Below the pieces are notes generated by a model. The model ran no database searches. It worked only from the letters and a program-made list of their open reading frames with translations, and was not told where the DNA came from. 29,097 bases of DNA from positions 1 to 29,097 of the forward strand of contig JASLCD010000416.1 of assembly GCA_030146295.1 (NCBI GenBank), read 5' to 3'. Below, piece after piece: positions 16,267-25,760 of the stretch. Numbering within the stretch: position 1 is the stretch's first letter; every line of letters begins with the position of its first letter. This DNA comes from Chryseobacterium sp. Lineage in GTDB: Bacteria > Bacteroidota > Bacteroidia > Flavobacteriales > Weeksellaceae. The position numbers were made by a program, and so were the translations under genes.

Positions 16267-16873
16267 CTTTATATTTTGTTTTAAGTAAAGCATTGATAAA
16301 AAAATTGCCAATTATCATATATATAAAGTCAGTCAACATCCTTCTCAAAATAGAAAAAAATTTTAAATGTAGGTTGAAATACCTTACCTATTTAAAGTCT
16401 CACAGAGCGAAGCAGCAACTTTGTTAGGACGCAAGGACTTTCAAAGTTGCGAATGAGCTCCTAACTTCTCCGTGTAGTTGTAAAATCACACGCATTTTAA
16501 TAGGCAATAAATCCATTCTAAAAACATAATTTTAGAAGCATTCCTTTTTATAAAGCAGGTTCTCATTAATCTTTTAAAGAACATATCAAGCCATCTACAT
16601 ATTGTAGATTTTAAGGTATCCAACTAAAAGATGGACCTCTTAAATTATAAGAGTCAATTACAAGAACAAACTATGCCAAAATTTAAATTGACTGTATTAC
16701 TATGCAGGTACTAACTACCAACAGAAAAAATTGTAATTCCACTTATTAATATTTCCATCAATAAAAGGCTGATAATTTAGACTTTCATTAGTAATAGAAG
16801 ACAAATAGTTCCTTGCAACGCCACTGTAAAGGCATACCTCACTTTCAGAATTAATTTTCCGAAAAATGAAAAT
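16267..16873. other. Gene-free stretch with several dyads
   Basis: I find no coding gene between the RHS operon and the AbiEii-like gene. It holds a structured element (16401-16476), a palindrome ATCTACA-TAT-TGTAGAT (16593-16609) and a short hairpin CTCTTA/TAAGAG near 16640. Confidence 0.5.
16401..16476 (+). repeat. Structured element with pseudoknot-like pairing
   Basis: GCAACTTTG (16415-16423) pairs with CAAAGTTGC (16442-16450). TTAGGA in its loop (16424-16429) pairs with TCCTAA downstream (16459-16464), giving an H-type pseudoknot geometry. CAC...GAAG and CTTC...GTG could enclose it. It may be a small RNA, a REP-like repeat or a decayed element. Only one copy occurs in this window. Confidence 0.4.
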
Positions 16874-17554
16874 ATGCTTCATAAAGAAACTGTCAGTAAG
16901 GAAATGTGGGAACTTCTGCAAAAACTGATGAAAGAGGAAAGACTAAAGGATTTTACTTTGGTAGGTGGTACTGCACTCAGTCTAATGCTTGGTCATCGTT
17001 TAAGTATTGATATTGATCTGTTTACAACTAAACCGTTTAATGAGAAGTCTATCCTAAATTATCTCTCGAATAACTATCCTGTAGAAGTTAAAAATACATT
17101 TGAAAATACACTACTTTTGAAAATATCTGAAATCAAGGTCGATATCCTTGCCCATCAGTATCAATGGCAATTGCCTACAATAATAACAAAAGAAAACATT
17201 AGGTTGGCATCCCTTGAGGATATAGGAGCTATGAAACTTCATGCTATATTTCAAGATGGAAGCAGAATAAAAGATTTCGTTGATATGCATTTTCTACTGG
17301 AACACAATTCCCTTAAGACTTATCTTGATTTTTATCAAAAAAAGTACGGAGGAAATCCCTCACTTGCTGCCTTAAGTTTACTACATCACGATAATATTGA
17401 TAGGAATGTACAAGTCAAGATGATAAAAGGTAAAGATATAACCTGGCAAAAGATAGAAGAGAGATTAAAAAAATCAGTACATACCCCATTACTTAAATTT
17501 ACTGAAATCAAAGAGCAAAATAATAAACAAAAGGGACTCGGATTCAAGCGCTAA
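16874..17554 (+). CDS. AbiEii/AbiGii-type nucleotidyltransferase (toxin-like)
   Basis: The 226-residue protein has the nucleotidyltransferase signature GGTALSLMLGHRLSIDIDLF (31-50) with the metal-binding pair D46-x-D48. A later acidic strand is KVDILAH. The helical part contains LASLEDIGAMKLHAI and a DFVDMHFLLEH segment, as in AbiEii family proteins. These are the toxin half of type IV toxin-antitoxin and abortive-infection systems; relatives transfer nucleotides to tRNA. The next gene, 37 bp downstream, is the likely partner. No typical AbiEi winged-helix antitoxin is present. Confidence 0.82.
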   Translation: MLHKETVSKEMWELLQKLMKEERLKDFTLVGGTALSLMLGHRLSIDIDLFTTKPFNEKSILNYLSNNYPVEVKNTFENTLLLKISEIKVDILAHQYQWQLPTIITKENIRLASLEDIGAMKLHAIFQDGSRIKDFVDMHFLLEHNSLKTYLDFYQKKYGGNPSLAALSLLHHDNIDRNVQVKMIKGKDITWQKIEERLKKSVHTPLLKFTEIKEQNNKQKGLGFKR

Positions 17555-17591
17555 ACTTTCATATATCACTATTATTCAGTAAATTTATACT

Positions 17592-17909
17592 ATGAAAAAA
17601 GGAAATAAAAAAAGACCATGCTTTGATATCGATCCTTCCTTTTTTTGGGATTTTGATTTAGATGCTATGGATCTAGATAAAGCCTATAAGTCAATTATTG
17701 CCCGTATTGTTGAACGTGGTAATCAAAACGATATTGATAAAATTGTAGAATTTTATACTTACGAAAAAGTAGTCAAAGCAATTCGTGACGAAATCCATTT
17801 CCTACCAAATTATGCAATTGATAAAGCTACAGAATTTTTCCCCGAACTTAAAAAAGAGGAAATGCACTGCTATATTAATCGTAAGGATAAACCATATCAT
17901 TGGATATAG
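17592..17909 (+). CDS. Small partner protein of the AbiEii-like gene (DUF6922-like)
   Basis: The 105-residue protein has a FFWDFDLDAMDLDKAYKSIIARIVERG start and an IDKIVEFYTYEKVVKAIRDEIHFL middle. This pattern occurs in small proteins encoded next to AbiEii-like genes in Bacteroidota (DUF6922, from memory). In those loci the small gene often comes first; here it follows. Antitoxin function is inferred from context. Confidence 0.6.
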   Translation: MKKGNKKRPCFDIDPSFFWDFDLDAMDLDKAYKSIIARIVERGNQNDIDKIVEFYTYEKVVKAIRDEIHFLPNYAIDKATEFFPELKKEEMHCYINRKDKPYHWI

Positions 17910-18030
17910 CTAGAAATTAGTTATTTGAGAAATTGTTTTCTCAAAAATATAATTGAAAGGAGCTACATTGGGAGAGGCAATGCTCGGTAAAAATTAGCTT
18001 CTTTTTCCTTTTGATAAAAAATGTAAGGTG

Positions 18031-18056
18031 AGGCTATCTCAAAAGGACAGCCTTTT
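18031..18056 (+). terminator. Terminator after the AbiEii-like pair
   Basis: AGGCT-A-TC and GA-C-AGCCT form a stem with one mismatch around TCAAAAG, followed by TTTT. It separates the toxin-like pair from the restriction locus. Confidence 0.6.
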
Positions 18057-18152
18057 CGTAATTTTATAATGTTACTGTTGTTTAAGGAAAATATGTAAAT
18101 TGCAACATAACAACAAATGGCTAAACTAACTTAAATTATTACACATTAAATA

Positions 18153-20921
18153 ATGACATTACATGAAGCAATAATTACTGTTTTAAAAGATTCTGGACGA
18201 CCTATGTCTACTGATGATATCGCTTCGTCTATTAATTTAAATAGTTATTATCAAAAAAAAAATGACCAACCTCTTACTGGCAATCAAATATTTTTAAGAG
18301 TAAAAAATTACCCTTCACTTTTCGAGAATATCAATGAAATAATTGTACTAACTGATGATCTGCACTGGAAAAATATTATAACAAATTATTTCTATTTAAG
18401 AGAGGTATTAAGAGGATATTTTCACTCCTCTCATATACAACAAATTATTGCAACATTACTTTTTTATAGAAGATGGTTAGATTTGAGCGAACTTAAAAAC
18501 TTGAATTATCCCATTAATTTTTTGGACGAAACTAATAGTTCTATTGAAAAGCTTTTAGATGGTGGAAGAAGATGGATAGAAAGATTATCTTCAATAGATA
18601 ATTATCATTTGGCTCCTGACGGCACTTTTAGGGAAGTAGCTGATTTACTTATAAATTTAGATTCTTACAGAAGGGAAACGTTATTATCAATTATCCGTAA
18701 TATCGATACAAAGCCTTTTAATAATTGGGAGTTTGGGAATATTTATGAGTATTTTTTATATCAAAATACAAAAGAATATCAAGGATATGAACACTCTACG
18801 CCTGAAACCATTAGATTACTTATTCCTCAATTATTAAATATTAGGAATAATTATAATGAAATTACGATATACGATCCAGTATCTGGAATTGGCGGACTAC
18901 TTACTAAAGTTCTAAAAAATGTTAATTCCAGTACGGTTAGATTAAAAGGTTCTGAAATTATTAATAGTATTGCCCAGCTTGGCAATATGAACCTGATCAT
19001 GTACGGTTTGGAAGGTAATTTGATAAAGACAGAAAATTGTTTTGAAGAAATTAATAATGATAAAAAGTATGATTACATCATTGGGGATCTTCCAATTAAT
19101 GGTGTTACTGATGCATTTCAGAATCATATTTTATACGAACATTTTAACTTAAAACCACCTACATCTGGTAAAGGTTTTAGCTCTCTTGTATTATTTAGTT
19201 ACTATAAATTATCGTCTTACGGTAAAGCAGTTGTAACTGTATCTGATAGTTTTTTAACAAAAGGAGGTAAAGAAAAACAAATTAGAAAAATTTTACTAGA
19301 AAATGACGCAATTGAAGCGATAATAAGCTTACCAAGGGGTGCATATAGACCATATACTGAAGCAAAAGCATCGATTATCATAATAAATAAAGATAAGCCA
19401 CCTTATCTACGAAATAAAGTAAAATTTATTAAAGCATCATCACTAATAGAAAATAAAAAATCATTAGTTATTAATATAGATGAGGTTAAAAATCAGTATT
19501 TTAAAACATTTCCCGATGAAAAACTCACCCAAATTTTTGATTTAAGCGATATCCAAGATGATTTAAATTTATCTGGTGAAGTTTATGACACCCAATTTTC
19601 ATTGGCAAATCAAATGCTGAAGAATGGAAAAGCTCGAAAAATCAAAGATGTTGTTACTATAAAATCTGGTGTTCAACCTAAAAAGGAAGAATTAAATATA
19701 AATGGATCGATTCCAATTATAAAAATTGAAAATTTATCTAAAGAAATTTTAGATATAAATCTAGACTTAGCAAAAATATCAGCAAAAACTGATGCATATA
19801 AATACCGAAACGCAATAGTAAACCAAAGTTGTATTTTAATAGCTAAAATTGGCGAAAGTCTAAAACCTACAATTTTTAGGAACGATAATAATACTGAAAT
19901 TTTAATTCACTCAGGTATTTTTGCCCTAATTCCGAGAGATCCTAACATTATTGATTTAGAGTACTTATATTATCAATTATATACGGATTTTATTACAGAA
20001 CAAATTGATCTAAAGCGAAAAGGAGCTTTAATAAAATATTATAATAAAAAAGAAATAGAAGACACAATAATACCAATCGAATCTTTAAAAATTCAAAAAG
20101 AAAGTGTAATGTCTCAAAAAATAAACCTTATCACAGCTGAAACAAGAAGACTAGAAGAGAAGAAAGAAATCTTGGGAATCGTAGAAGAAGGAAAAGAGGC
20201 AGAATTGAATATTGTCAGAACGATAACTCACCAACTCAAACATACATTATCCGGGATTGATGCCCAAATAAAGAAAATTCAGGAAATTGTTGAAATTAAT
20301 GAAGTTGGCGATTTAAAGGAATATCAAGACAATGACCCGATCTTGAAAGCTGAAGAAGGTTTTGAAGTGCCTGAAAATTACACATTAAAACAAACAATTG
20401 ACAAAGTTTCAAAAAAATCACATTCATTAAATAAAATATTGACAGATGTAAAAAAAGCTATTCATTTAGAATTAATTTTTACTGAGGAAAACCTATTTAA
20501 TATACTGAATGAGGTAAAGGATGAATTTAATAACCTTAATATTGAAATTAAAGGAGATACAAACCTTACTTTAAGAGTGTCAAAATCACATATTCAAGAT
20601 ATGTTTCAAACCTTTATTAATAATGCGGTTCAGCATAGTGGACTAAGAAAAGAAAAATTAAAAATCTCCTTTACTGTAAAGAATGAGGATGATATTGCAA
20701 AAATTGAATATAGAAATAACGGTAAACCTTTGAAAATTTCTGAAGAAGATTATAAATCTATAGCAACAAAATCTACAGATAGTGACGGCTCTGGTATAGG
20801 AGGTTATTACATTAATAAAATCATAGAGGCACACTCAGGAATACTAACAATTGATGAGTCAGTTACAAAAGGTGTTAAAATGAATATAGAACTAACCATA
20901 AAACATGAAAACAATGAGTAA
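18153..20921 (+). CDS. HTH - degenerate N6-methylase - TRD - histidine kinase fusion
   Basis: Four modules can be read in this 922-residue protein. Residues 1-70 are a HARE-HTH-like winged helix (TLHEAIITVLKDSGRPMSTDDIASSI). Residues about 190-430 follow type I HsdM methylases: GNIYEYFL, TPETIRLLIPQLL, an AdoMet motif I variant DPVSGIGG (241-248; usual form DPACGTGG), and DLPI (312-315) where the catalytic NPPF/Y should be, so methylation is doubtful. Residues about 490-655 look like one HsdS target-recognition domain (KIKDVVTIKSGVQP, KGALIKYYNKKEIEDTIIPI). Residues about 680-920 are histidine-kinase-like: a dimerization helix with THQLKHTLSG (His693), an N box FINNAVQHS (821-829), a G1-like RNNGKPL and a G2 box GSGIGGYYINKIIEAHSG. 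It overlaps the next gene, which begins with a receiver domain. I infer a DNA- or AdoMet-sensing kinase that signals to that regulator. Confidence 0.82.
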   Translation: MTLHEAIITVLKDSGRPMSTDDIASSINLNSYYQKKNDQPLTGNQIFLRVKNYPSLFENINEIIVLTDDLHWKNIITNYFYLREVLRGYFHSSHIQQIIATLLFYRRWLDLSELKNLNYPINFLDETNSSIEKLLDGGRRWIERLSSIDNYHLAPDGTFREVADLLINLDSYRRETLLSIIRNIDTKPFNNWEFGNIYEYFLYQNTKEYQGYEHSTPETIRLLIPQLLNIRNNYNEITIYDPVSGIGGLLTKVLKNVNSSTVRLKGSEIINSIAQLGNMNLIMYGLEGNLIKTENCFEEINNDKKYDYIIGDLPINGVTDAFQNHILYEHFNLKPPTSGKGFSSLVLFSYYKLSSYGKAVVTVSDSFLTKGGKEKQIRKILLENDAIEAIISLPRGAYRPYTEAKASIIIINKDKPPYLRNKVKFIKASSLIENKKSLVINIDEVKNQYFKTFPDEKLTQIFDLSDIQDDLNLSGEVYDTQFSLANQMLKNGKARKIKDVVTIKSGVQPKKEELNINGSIPIIKIENLSKEILDINLDLAKISAKTDAYKYRNAIVNQSCILIAKIGESLKPTIFRNDNNTEILIHSGIFALIPRDPNIIDLEYLYYQLYTDFITEQIDLKRKGALIKYYNKKEIEDTIIPIESLKIQKESVMSQKINLITAETRRLEEKKEILGIVEEGKEAELNIVRTITHQLKHTLSGIDAQIKKIQEIVEINEVGDLKEYQDNDPILKAEEGFEVPENYTLKQTIDKVSKKSHSLNKILTDVKKAIHLELIFTEENLFNILNEVKDEFNNLNIEIKGDTNLTLRVSKSHIQDMFQTFINNAVQHSGLRKEKLKISFTVKNEDDIAKIEYRNNGKPLKISEEDYKSIATKSTDSDGSGIGGYYINKIIEAHSGILTIDESVTKGVKMNIELTIKHENNE

Positions 20922-21858
20922 ATCCTTATTATTAATCGACGATAAAGAAGACTTTAAGGAAGATTTTAAAACAACAGCCCAAAGAAAGGGTTATAATTTA
21001 GCATGGGGGAAAAGTTTTGAAGATTTAGAAAATAAATTACCTCAACTTTATAATAAAATTGTTGCTGTTATATTAGACATTAAATGTTTGATGAAAAATG
21101 ATCAAGAGATAGAAAACGAGGATTTTATTGGCTATGCTCTTACTCTACTAAATAGCCAATACCCAGATCTACCTAAAGTGATTCTTACGGGGGACGAAGA
21201 AGCTTTTGGTGGTTTATCTAAATATTTTAAAAACGAAAAAATTTTCAGAAAAGATCCTGATGATATTATAAATATGTTTGAAGTTATCGAAGAATTTTTC
21301 TTAGAGCACGAAAATAGAATTAAGAGTAATGACGAAAAGATATTTTATAAAATTATAGAAGAAGATGAAGGTAAGAAATTAGAATTTAAGTCTTCATTAC
21401 AATTTAATACTAAAGAAAAGATAAAAGATAAATCTTTAAATTTCGACGTACTAAAAGCTATTGCTGCATTTGCTAATACTGAAGGAGGAACTTTATTAAT
21501 TGGTGTTGAAGATAATAAAAATATTTATGGTTTAGAAGATGGTGATTTTACAACTATCACCGCTGAAAATAAAAAAGATGCATATAAATTATTAATCGAT
21601 AATTTAATCAGAGAGAATTTTGGTGGTGCATTTCATAATAATTTAGAGGAAATAAAATTTTATCAAATTGAACAAAAAACTATTTGTAAAATTACTGTCA
21701 AAGAAAAATATCAAAATCCTGTTTACATTAAGAAAAGTGTTCCTAATAAACCAAAATATGAGGCTTTTTTTATCCGCGCACAAGCAGGATCTCCAGAATT
21801 AAAGGATGAAGAAAAAGATAAATATATTTCAAATCATTGGAAACTTCAAAATAGTTAA
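20905..21858 (+). CDS. Receiver domain fused to Schlafen/AlbA_2 domain
   Basis: Residues 1-135 are a response-regulator receiver: acidic pair D12-D13 (LLLIDDKED), phospho-acceptor D58 (AVILDIK), T95 (VILTGD) and K116 (FRKDP). Residues about 145-317 are an AlbA_2 (Schlafen-type, AAA_4) domain with KLEFKSS (158-164) and FANTEGGTLLIGVEDN (189-204). Such domains occur in regulators and in RNA- or DNA-acting defence proteins. The gene overlaps the kinase fusion gene by 17 bp (8 bp if it starts at the second ATG, 20914). This tight coupling argues that the two form a phosphorelay pair. The output could be transcriptional control of the downstream restriction genes or a direct effector activity. Confidence 0.82.
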   Translation: MKTMSKSLLLIDDKEDFKEDFKTTAQRKGYNLAWGKSFEDLENKLPQLYNKIVAVILDIKCLMKNDQEIENEDFIGYALTLLNSQYPDLPKVILTGDEEAFGGLSKYFKNEKIFRKDPDDIINMFEVIEEFFLEHENRIKSNDEKIFYKIIEEDEGKKLEFKSSLQFNTKEKIKDKSLNFDVLKAIAAFANTEGGTLLIGVEDNKNIYGLEDGDFTTITAENKKDAYKLLIDNLIRENFGGAFHNNLEEIKFYQIEQKTICKITVKEKYQNPVYIKKSVPNKPKYEAFFIRAQAGSPELKDEEKDKYISNHWKLQNS

Positions 21859-21899
21859 CTCGAGGATATATTAATTATCTTACATCGATTGATATTTTG

Positions 21900-21907
21900 T
21901 AAATTTG
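21900..21907 (+). promoter_or_regulatory. Possible internal -7 element before hsdR
   Basis: TAAATTTG matches the Bacteroidota -7 consensus 19 bp before the hsdR start, in the only long gap (67 bp) of the restriction locus. No clear TTG at -33 is visible. If real, hsdRMS could be expressed separately from the kinase and receiver genes. Confidence 0.35.
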
Positions 21908-21925
21908 AACCCCTAAAACTAATAT

Positions 21926-24265
21926 TTGTCCTATTCAGAACACGATACAAGAGCCAAATTTATAGACCCACAGTTACAATTATCTGAATGGGACGAGGCT
22001 TACATTATCCGTGAGCATTATTTTACTGACGGAAGAAAATTGTCTGGTAATAAAAGAGGTGAACGATTATATGTGGATTATTTGCTCAAATATAAAAATG
22101 TTCCTCTTGCAATTATTGAGGCAAAGCGCTATGATAAAAAACCAACTGAAGGTTTACAACAGGCTATTGACTATGCTCAAAAGCTAAGAATTGATTTTGT
22201 TTATTCCAGTAACGGAAAGAAGATTTATGAGTTTCGCATTTCAGAAGGAAAGGGAGATTTCATTAAAAATTATCCGACTCCGGAAGAAATGTACAATAGA
22301 ATCTTTGCTCAGGAGAATAGTTTAAAAGAAAAGCTCTTAAGCATACCTTTTTATTTAACAGGTGACTTTAAGCCCAGATATTATCAAGAGATTGCAGTAA
22401 ACAAAGTAATTGAAGCTATAGCTAAAGATAAAAAACGAATTCTTCTTACTTTAGCAACAGGAACAGGTAAAACCTTTGTTGCTTTCCAAATTTCTTATAA
22501 ACTTTTCACAGCTCGTTGGAATGTAGATAAGATAGAACGAAGACCAAAAATTTTATTCTTAGCTGATCGAAATATTTTGGCTGACCAAGCCATTAATACA
22601 TTTAATCCGTTGGAAAGAGATTTAATTAAAATCAACGGTGACGAAATCCAGATAAGGAATGGTCAAGTTCCAACGAATGCAAATGTTTTTTTTGCAATTT
22701 ATCAGGCAATTGCTGAAAAAGAAAATATTGGAGGTTATTACAAGCAGTATCCCTCTGATTTTTTTGATATAGTTATTATTGATGAGTGCCATCGAGGTTC
22801 AGCCAATGAAAATGGTTCTTGGAGAGACATTCTAGATTATTTTACTACGGCAGTTCACTTAGGACTTACTGCCACTCCAAAGCGTAATGACAACGTAAAT
22901 ACCTATAATTACTTTGGAAAACCTGTTTATGAATATTCTCTTAAAGATGGAATTAATGACGGATTTTTGACACCTTATAAGATTAAAAGAATCAGAACCA
23001 ATATTGATGAGTACATTCCAACAAAGGATGACATTATAGTAAGTGGAGAGCTTGAAGACAGAATTTATGGTCTTTCTGATTTTGAAAGTAAAATCATTGT
23101 TGAAGATAGAACGGATTTAATTGCCCGAGCAATTTTGGCAAATATCCGAGAAATGGATAAAACAATTATTTTCTGTGTCAATCAAGAACACGCTTTAACG
23201 ATGCGTGATGCGATTAATAAACATAAATCCGTAAAAGACCCACATTATTGCGTAAGAGTTACAAGTAATGAAGGGGAAATTGGAAAACAGCTTTTAGAAC
23301 AATTTCAGGATAATGACAAAGACATTCCTGTAATTCTTACTTCATCACAGATGCTCACTACCGGAGTTGATGCAAGAAATGTTAGAAATGTCGTTTTAGT
23401 TCGTGTTATAAATTCTATGGTGGAATTTAAACAAATTGTTGGTAGAGGTACGCGCATTTTCGAGAATAAAGATTTTTTTACGATTATAGATTTTACAGGG
23501 GCTACAAATAATTTCTATGATAAAGATTGGGATGATTCTGCAGAAGAAGAGGATGAAATTATAATTGATGGCCAAGAAGATCTAAACCCAATAACAAAAC
23601 CGAAACCTAAACCTAATTCACCAGATGAGAATGATGAAGGCGTTGAAGATATTTATACACCTCCCGCACCTTCAAAAGAAAAAATTGTAGTTAAGCTAAA
23701 TGGGAGAAATATTAAGGTGATAGATTTGGAAATCCGTTATGTTGGTGATAACGGAAGACCGCTTACTGTTTCAGAATTTTTGGAAAAATTGATCGAATTT
23801 TTGCCTAACTTATTTAGTAGTGAAGAACAACTTCGTGAATTATGGAGTAAACCTGAAACAAGAGAAGAACTTCTCACAAAATTAGGGCAAACTGGATTTG
23901 ATGATGAACAAATTGAAACGCTCCAAAAAATGTTTGAAGCCGAAGAGAGTGATGTGTTTGATTTACTCGCCTATATAAGTTACAGCAAAAAGCTTGTTAC
24001 TCGAAATCATAGGGCTGAAACAACAAAACAAAAATCTGATTTTTTTAAAAAATATGAAAATGAAAAAGCTCAACAATTCCTGTATTTTGTATTAGATAGA
24101 TACAAGAAAGATGGCATTGAAGAGTTAAAAAGAGATAAACTTTCCGAACTTATTCAGTTGAATGGTTTAGGAACAACACAGGAGGCTGCCAAAGCATTTG
24201 GCAATGCTAATAATTTAATTAATGCTTTTTACAAATTACAACAGGTAATGTATCAAGTAGTGTAA
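21926..24265 (+). CDS. hsdR: Type I restriction enzyme R subunit (endonuclease and translocase)
   Basis: The 779-residue protein has an N-terminal PD-(D/E)xK nuclease (D51 in YVDYLLKY, E65-A-K67 in IIEAKRYD). It has a superfamily 2 motor with Walker A ATGTGKT (177-183), DECH (286-289), LTATP (314-318) and QIVGRGTRIF. The C-terminal helical domain resembles EcoEI-type R subunits. It pumps DNA past the HsdM-HsdS complex and cleaves unmodified DNA. The frame begins with TTG directly before SYSEHDTRAKFIDP, which is the usual N-terminus, so TTG is probably the true start. It is followed four bases later by hsdM. Confidence 0.93.
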   Translation: MSYSEHDTRAKFIDPQLQLSEWDEAYIIREHYFTDGRKLSGNKRGERLYVDYLLKYKNVPLAIIEAKRYDKKPTEGLQQAIDYAQKLRIDFVYSSNGKKIYEFRISEGKGDFIKNYPTPEEMYNRIFAQENSLKEKLLSIPFYLTGDFKPRYYQEIAVNKVIEAIAKDKKRILLTLATGTGKTFVAFQISYKLFTARWNVDKIERRPKILFLADRNILADQAINTFNPLERDLIKINGDEIQIRNGQVPTNANVFFAIYQAIAEKENIGGYYKQYPSDFFDIVIIDECHRGSANENGSWRDILDYFTTAVHLGLTATPKRNDNVNTYNYFGKPVYEYSLKDGINDGFLTPYKIKRIRTNIDEYIPTKDDIIVSGELEDRIYGLSDFESKIIVEDRTDLIARAILANIREMDKTIIFCVNQEHALTMRDAINKHKSVKDPHYCVRVTSNEGEIGKQLLEQFQDNDKDIPVILTSSQMLTTGVDARNVRNVVLVRVINSMVEFKQIVGRGTRIFENKDFFTIIDFTGATNNFYDKDWDDSAEEEDEIIIDGQEDLNPITKPKPKPNSPDENDEGVEDIYTPPAPSKEKIVVKLNGRNIKVIDLEIRYVGDNGRPLTVSEFLEKLIEFLPNLFSSEEQLRELWSKPETREELLTKLGQTGFDDEQIETLQKMFEAEESDVFDLLAYISYSKKLVTRNHRAETTKQKSDFFKKYENEKAQQFLYFVLDRYKKDGIEELKRDKLSELIQLNGLGTTQEAAKAFGNANNLINAFYKLQQVMYQVV

Positions 24266-24269
24266 GGAT

Positions 24270-25760
24270 ATGACGATAGCGAATTTACAATCAAGAATAG
24301 ACAGAATTACAGACATTCTCCGCAGAGACGATGGAATTAGCGGGGCAATGCATTATACAGAACAAATCAGCTGGATTTTATTTTTAAAATATTTACATGA
24401 TTATGAAGAAACCAAAGCATCAGATGCTTTAATTGATGGCAAACAATACGAATACATAATTGACACCAAATATCGTTGGGATAAATGGGCTTATCCACTG
24501 AAAGAAGATGGAAAATATGATTTAAAAGGTGCAATGGGAGGAGATGACCTTATTGATTTTGTTAACAATGATCTATTCCCTTATTTGGAAAACTTCAAAT
24601 CTAATCAACAAGAAGTAAAAAGTGTAAAATATAAAATTGGTGCTGTTTTCGAATTTATCACCAATCGAATTGCAAGTGGACACACACTAAGGGAAGTTAT
24701 AGAAAATATTGCAGACCTTAATTTCCAGAGTCAGGAAGATTTATTTGAGTTAAGTATTATTTATGAAAACTTGCTTAAAGGAATGGGGAGTGATGGTGGA
24801 AATTCAGGGGAATTTTACACACCTCGCCCTGTTATAAAAGCAATGGTTGATGTTCTTGAGCCTAACATAAATGATACTATTTATGACGGAGCAGTAGGAA
24901 GTGCTGGTTTTCTAATTCAGGCATTTGATTATGTTATGCAAAAGAAGAGTGAATACAGTACCACTCAGCTAAAACACATCAAAGAAGGAATGTTTTTTGG
25001 AAATGAAAAAACACCTTTGGCTTATGTGATGGGTGTAATGAATATGATTCTGCACGGTATTGAAAGTCCTAACATTTACAAACAAAATACGCTTACCCAA
25101 AATATCAGAGATTTTCAAGAAAAAGATAGATTTTCATTAATTCTCGCTAATCCACCTTTTGGTGGGAAAGAAAAAAAAGAAGTACAAAACAATTTTCCTG
25201 TAGAAAGTACTTCAACAGAATTGTTGTTCTTACAACATTTTATGAAAAAATTGGCTTTGAATGGAAAAGCTGGTATCGTAATTCCAGAAGGTGTTTTATT
25301 CCAAACCAATAATGCATTTACAACTGTAAAAAAGGACTTGTTAGATAACTTCAATTTACACACGATATTGAGTTTACCTGCTGGTGTTTTCTTACCTTAT
25401 AGTGCAGTAAAAACCAATGTCATCTTTTTTGAACGCAAAGGCGGAACGCAGGATATTTGGTATTACGAAATTAATCTAGAGAAGAAACTAACGAAGAATA
25501 AGCCTATCCAATACGAGCATATTGCCGAATTTGTAGCATTATATAACAAACGTAGTACAACTGAAAATTCTTGGCTGGTTACAACCAATGAAATCAGAGA
25601 ACTCAACTACGATTTGAGTGCTAAAAATCCTTCCAAACAGAAAGAAATTATCCATCAATCTCCAAGCGAAATTTTAGCAGACATCCAAGACAATGATAAA
25701 AATATTAATTTGCTGTTGGCTGATATTGACAACTTAATTCAAAAAGGTTATGAAGGATAA
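24270..25760 (+). CDS. hsdM: Type I restriction-modification methylase subunit
   Basis: This 496-residue N6-adenine methyltransferase has the HsdM N-terminal helical domain (AMHYTEQISWILFLKYL), GEFYTPRPVI (180-189), AdoMet motif I DGAVGSAGFL (206-215) and intact catalytic NPPF (294-297). It methylates adenine at the site chosen by HsdS. Unlike the degenerate methylase in the kinase fusion, this copy should be active. It overlaps hsdS by 11 bp. Confidence 0.95.
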   Translation: MTIANLQSRIDRITDILRRDDGISGAMHYTEQISWILFLKYLHDYEETKASDALIDGKQYEYIIDTKYRWDKWAYPLKEDGKYDLKGAMGGDDLIDFVNNDLFPYLENFKSNQQEVKSVKYKIGAVFEFITNRIASGHTLREVIENIADLNFQSQEDLFELSIIYENLLKGMGSDGGNSGEFYTPRPVIKAMVDVLEPNINDTIYDGAVGSAGFLIQAFDYVMQKKSEYSTTQLKHIKEGMFFGNEKTPLAYVMGVMNMILHGIESPNIYKQNTLTQNIRDFQEKDRFSLILANPPFGGKEKKEVQNNFPVESTSTELLFLQHFMKKLALNGKAGIVIPEGVLFQTNNAFTTVKKDLLDNFNLHTILSLPAGVFLPYSAVKTNVIFFERKGGTQDIWYYEINLEKKLTKNKPIQYEHIAEFVALYNKRSTTENSWLVTTNEIRELNYDLSAKNPSKQKEIIHQSPSEILADIQDNDKNINLLLADIDNLIQKGYEG

